DNA of 64,000 nucleotides from Candidatus Geothrix odensensis (GTDB taxonomy: Bacteria; Acidobacteriota; Holophagae; Holophagales; Holophagaceae): assembly GCA_016714685.1 (NCBI GenBank), contig JADKCH010000032.1:61597-125596 (forward strand), written 5' to 3'. This document shows, piece by piece, positions 63,352 to 64,000 of this stretch (its first letter is position 1; each line of letters starts with the position of its first letter). Made by a program: the position numbers and the translations under genes. The notes under the pieces are model-generated. The model ran no database searches and was not told the DNA's origin. It worked only from the letters and a program-made list of their open reading frames with translations.

Positions 63352-63623
63352 GCGCTTCCGGAGCCGCCTCCATGACCATGACCGAGCAGGACATCTTCCT
63401 GAAGCTGAAGGAGGTCCTCGCCGACTCCTTCCGCCTGGATCCGGAGAAGATCACCCTGGATTCCCACCTCTTCAAGGACCTGGACCTGGACAGCATCGAC
63501 GCGGTCGAGCTGGCCATCCAGCTCCAGGACTTCACGGGCCGCCGCGTCAAGGCCCAGGAGTTCAAGGACGTGCGCACCGTGGGCGACGTGGTGACCACCA
63601 TCCACAGGATGCTCCAGTCGTGA
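63348..63623 (+). CDS. Acyl carrier protein B
   Basis: 91 residues with the phosphopantetheine Ser in DLDLDSIDAVE, within a clearer ACP helix pattern (FLKLKEVLADSF, VGDVVTTIHRML). Two ACPs side by side are the usual arrangement in aryl polyene clusters. ATGA overlaps at both ends. Confidence 0.9.
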   Translation: MSASGAASMTMTEQDIFLKLKEVLADSFRLDPEKITLDSHLFKDLDLDSIDAVELAIQLQDFTGRRVKAQEFKDVRTVGDVVTTIHRMLQS

Positions 63624-63967
63624 TGCCCTTCCCCGGGGAGCTGCGGGCCAAGGCCGGTGACCCGGGGACCTTCACCCTCCAGGTGGAAGAGAACCACCCC
63701 GCCTTTGAGGGGCACTTCCCGAACGAGCCGATCCTGTCCGGCCTCATCCAGGTGGACTGGGCCATCCGCCTGGGGCGCGCGGTCTTCTCCTGTCCGGGCG
63801 CCTTCCAGGGCCTGGAGCACCTCAAGTTCCAGGCCCCCATCCGCCCCGAGGAACCCCTGGAGCTCGACCTCGCCTGGGATGGCGCGGCCGGGCAGCTATC
63901 CTTCCGCTACTCGGGCCGGGAGGGCCGGAAATCCCAGGGCATCGCGGTCTTCCGCCCGACCCCATGA
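63620..63967 (+). CDS. Hotdog-fold 3-hydroxyacyl-ACP dehydratase-like protein
   Basis: 115 residues. The FabZ/ApeI-type motif reads HPAFEGHFPNEPILSGLIQ, with His and the Gly/Pro-rich loop of the dehydratase active site, followed by the hotdog strands. It would dehydrate the growing polyene chain carried by the ACPs. Overlaps the glycosyltransferase start by ATGA. Confidence 0.82.
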   Translation: MMPFPGELRAKAGDPGTFTLQVEENHPAFEGHFPNEPILSGLIQVDWAIRLGRAVFSCPGAFQGLEHLKFQAPIRPEEPLELDLAWDGAAGQLSFRYSGREGRKSQGIAVFRPTP

Positions 63968-64000
63968 CCGACTTCAGGCCCTGCCTCATCGTGCCGGTGT
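63964..64000 (+). CDS. Start of a family 2 glycosyltransferase-like gene (cut by window end)
   Basis: Only 12 codons are visible: MTDFRPCLIVPV, which matches the first beta strand of GT2 glycosyltransferases. Its ATG overlaps the dehydratase stop. The position, in an aryl polyene-type locus, fits the GT2/acyltransferase gene usually found there. Confidence 0.55.
   Translation, partial: MTDFRPCLIVPV

Overview
The window is a stretch of a very GC-rich bacterial chromosome with tightly packed genes, many joined by ATGA or TGATG start/stop overlaps. No rRNA, tRNA, CRISPR array, prophage or intact insertion sequence was seen. The gene set is that of a Gram-negative, flagellated, outer-membrane-bearing heterotroph: fused IcmF-type acyl-CoA mutase, ParAB, AccD/FolC, ThyX, a minimal flagellin with FliB, an outer-membrane DUF5916 barrel and an aryl-polyene-type acyl carrier locus. 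My best guess is Acidobacteriota, class Holophagae (Geothrix-like). This rests on general resemblance, not on a search.

Layout. 1-4.8 kb: partial rpiB, SNF2 helicase plus SWIM protein, ridA. 5-10.6 kb: LytS/LytTR-type two-component pair (regulator frame-broken), a Spy-like periplasmic protein, an outer-membrane barrel with a strong terminator, an Hpt protein, a lytic transglycosylase and a frame-broken thioredoxin-fold gene. 10.6-21.4 kb: icmF, tandem paralogous TPR proteins, an HtrA protease, an SPFH protein, cell-envelope unknowns and a remnant of a flavin reductase gene. 21.4-30.3 kb: folC-accD-parB-parA, dapF-ftsB-eno, a TrpC-like protein fused to a histone-H1-like tail, and upp. 30.3-40.1 kb: a flagellar filament and modification region of lower GC, with two FliS-type chaperones, a TPR glycosyltransferase, FliD, FlaG, a 200-residue flagellin with a sigma-28 promoter, FliB lysine methylase and two methyltransferase genes. 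40.2-52.7 kb: DUF4388/TPR protein, Ser/Thr kinase, rnc, a HisA-like protein, an ECF sigma-factor operon, an MsbA-type ABC exporter and queA. 52.7-61.6 kb: membrane proteins, a degenerate phosphoesterase, DUF192, a DUF5916 barrel, class V aminotransferase, thyX, transaldolase and an exported HIT protein. 61.6-64 kb: the start of an aryl-polyene-like cluster (ketosynthase-like factor, acyltransferase, two ACPs, hotdog dehydratase, glycosyltransferase) that runs off the end.

The most unusual locus is 27766-29205. An indole-glycerol-phosphate-synthase barrel that has lost most catalytic residues is joined in frame to a Lys/Ala/Pro tail made of 57-bp repeats, and a strong internal ribosome-binding site could also make the tail as a separate DNA-binding protein. 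Two other proteins (a HisA-like barrel and a PdeM-like phosphoesterase) also keep their fold but lack key catalytic residues. Four genes carry single-base frame breaks, one of them the normally essential thyX, which suggests indel errors in this sequence.
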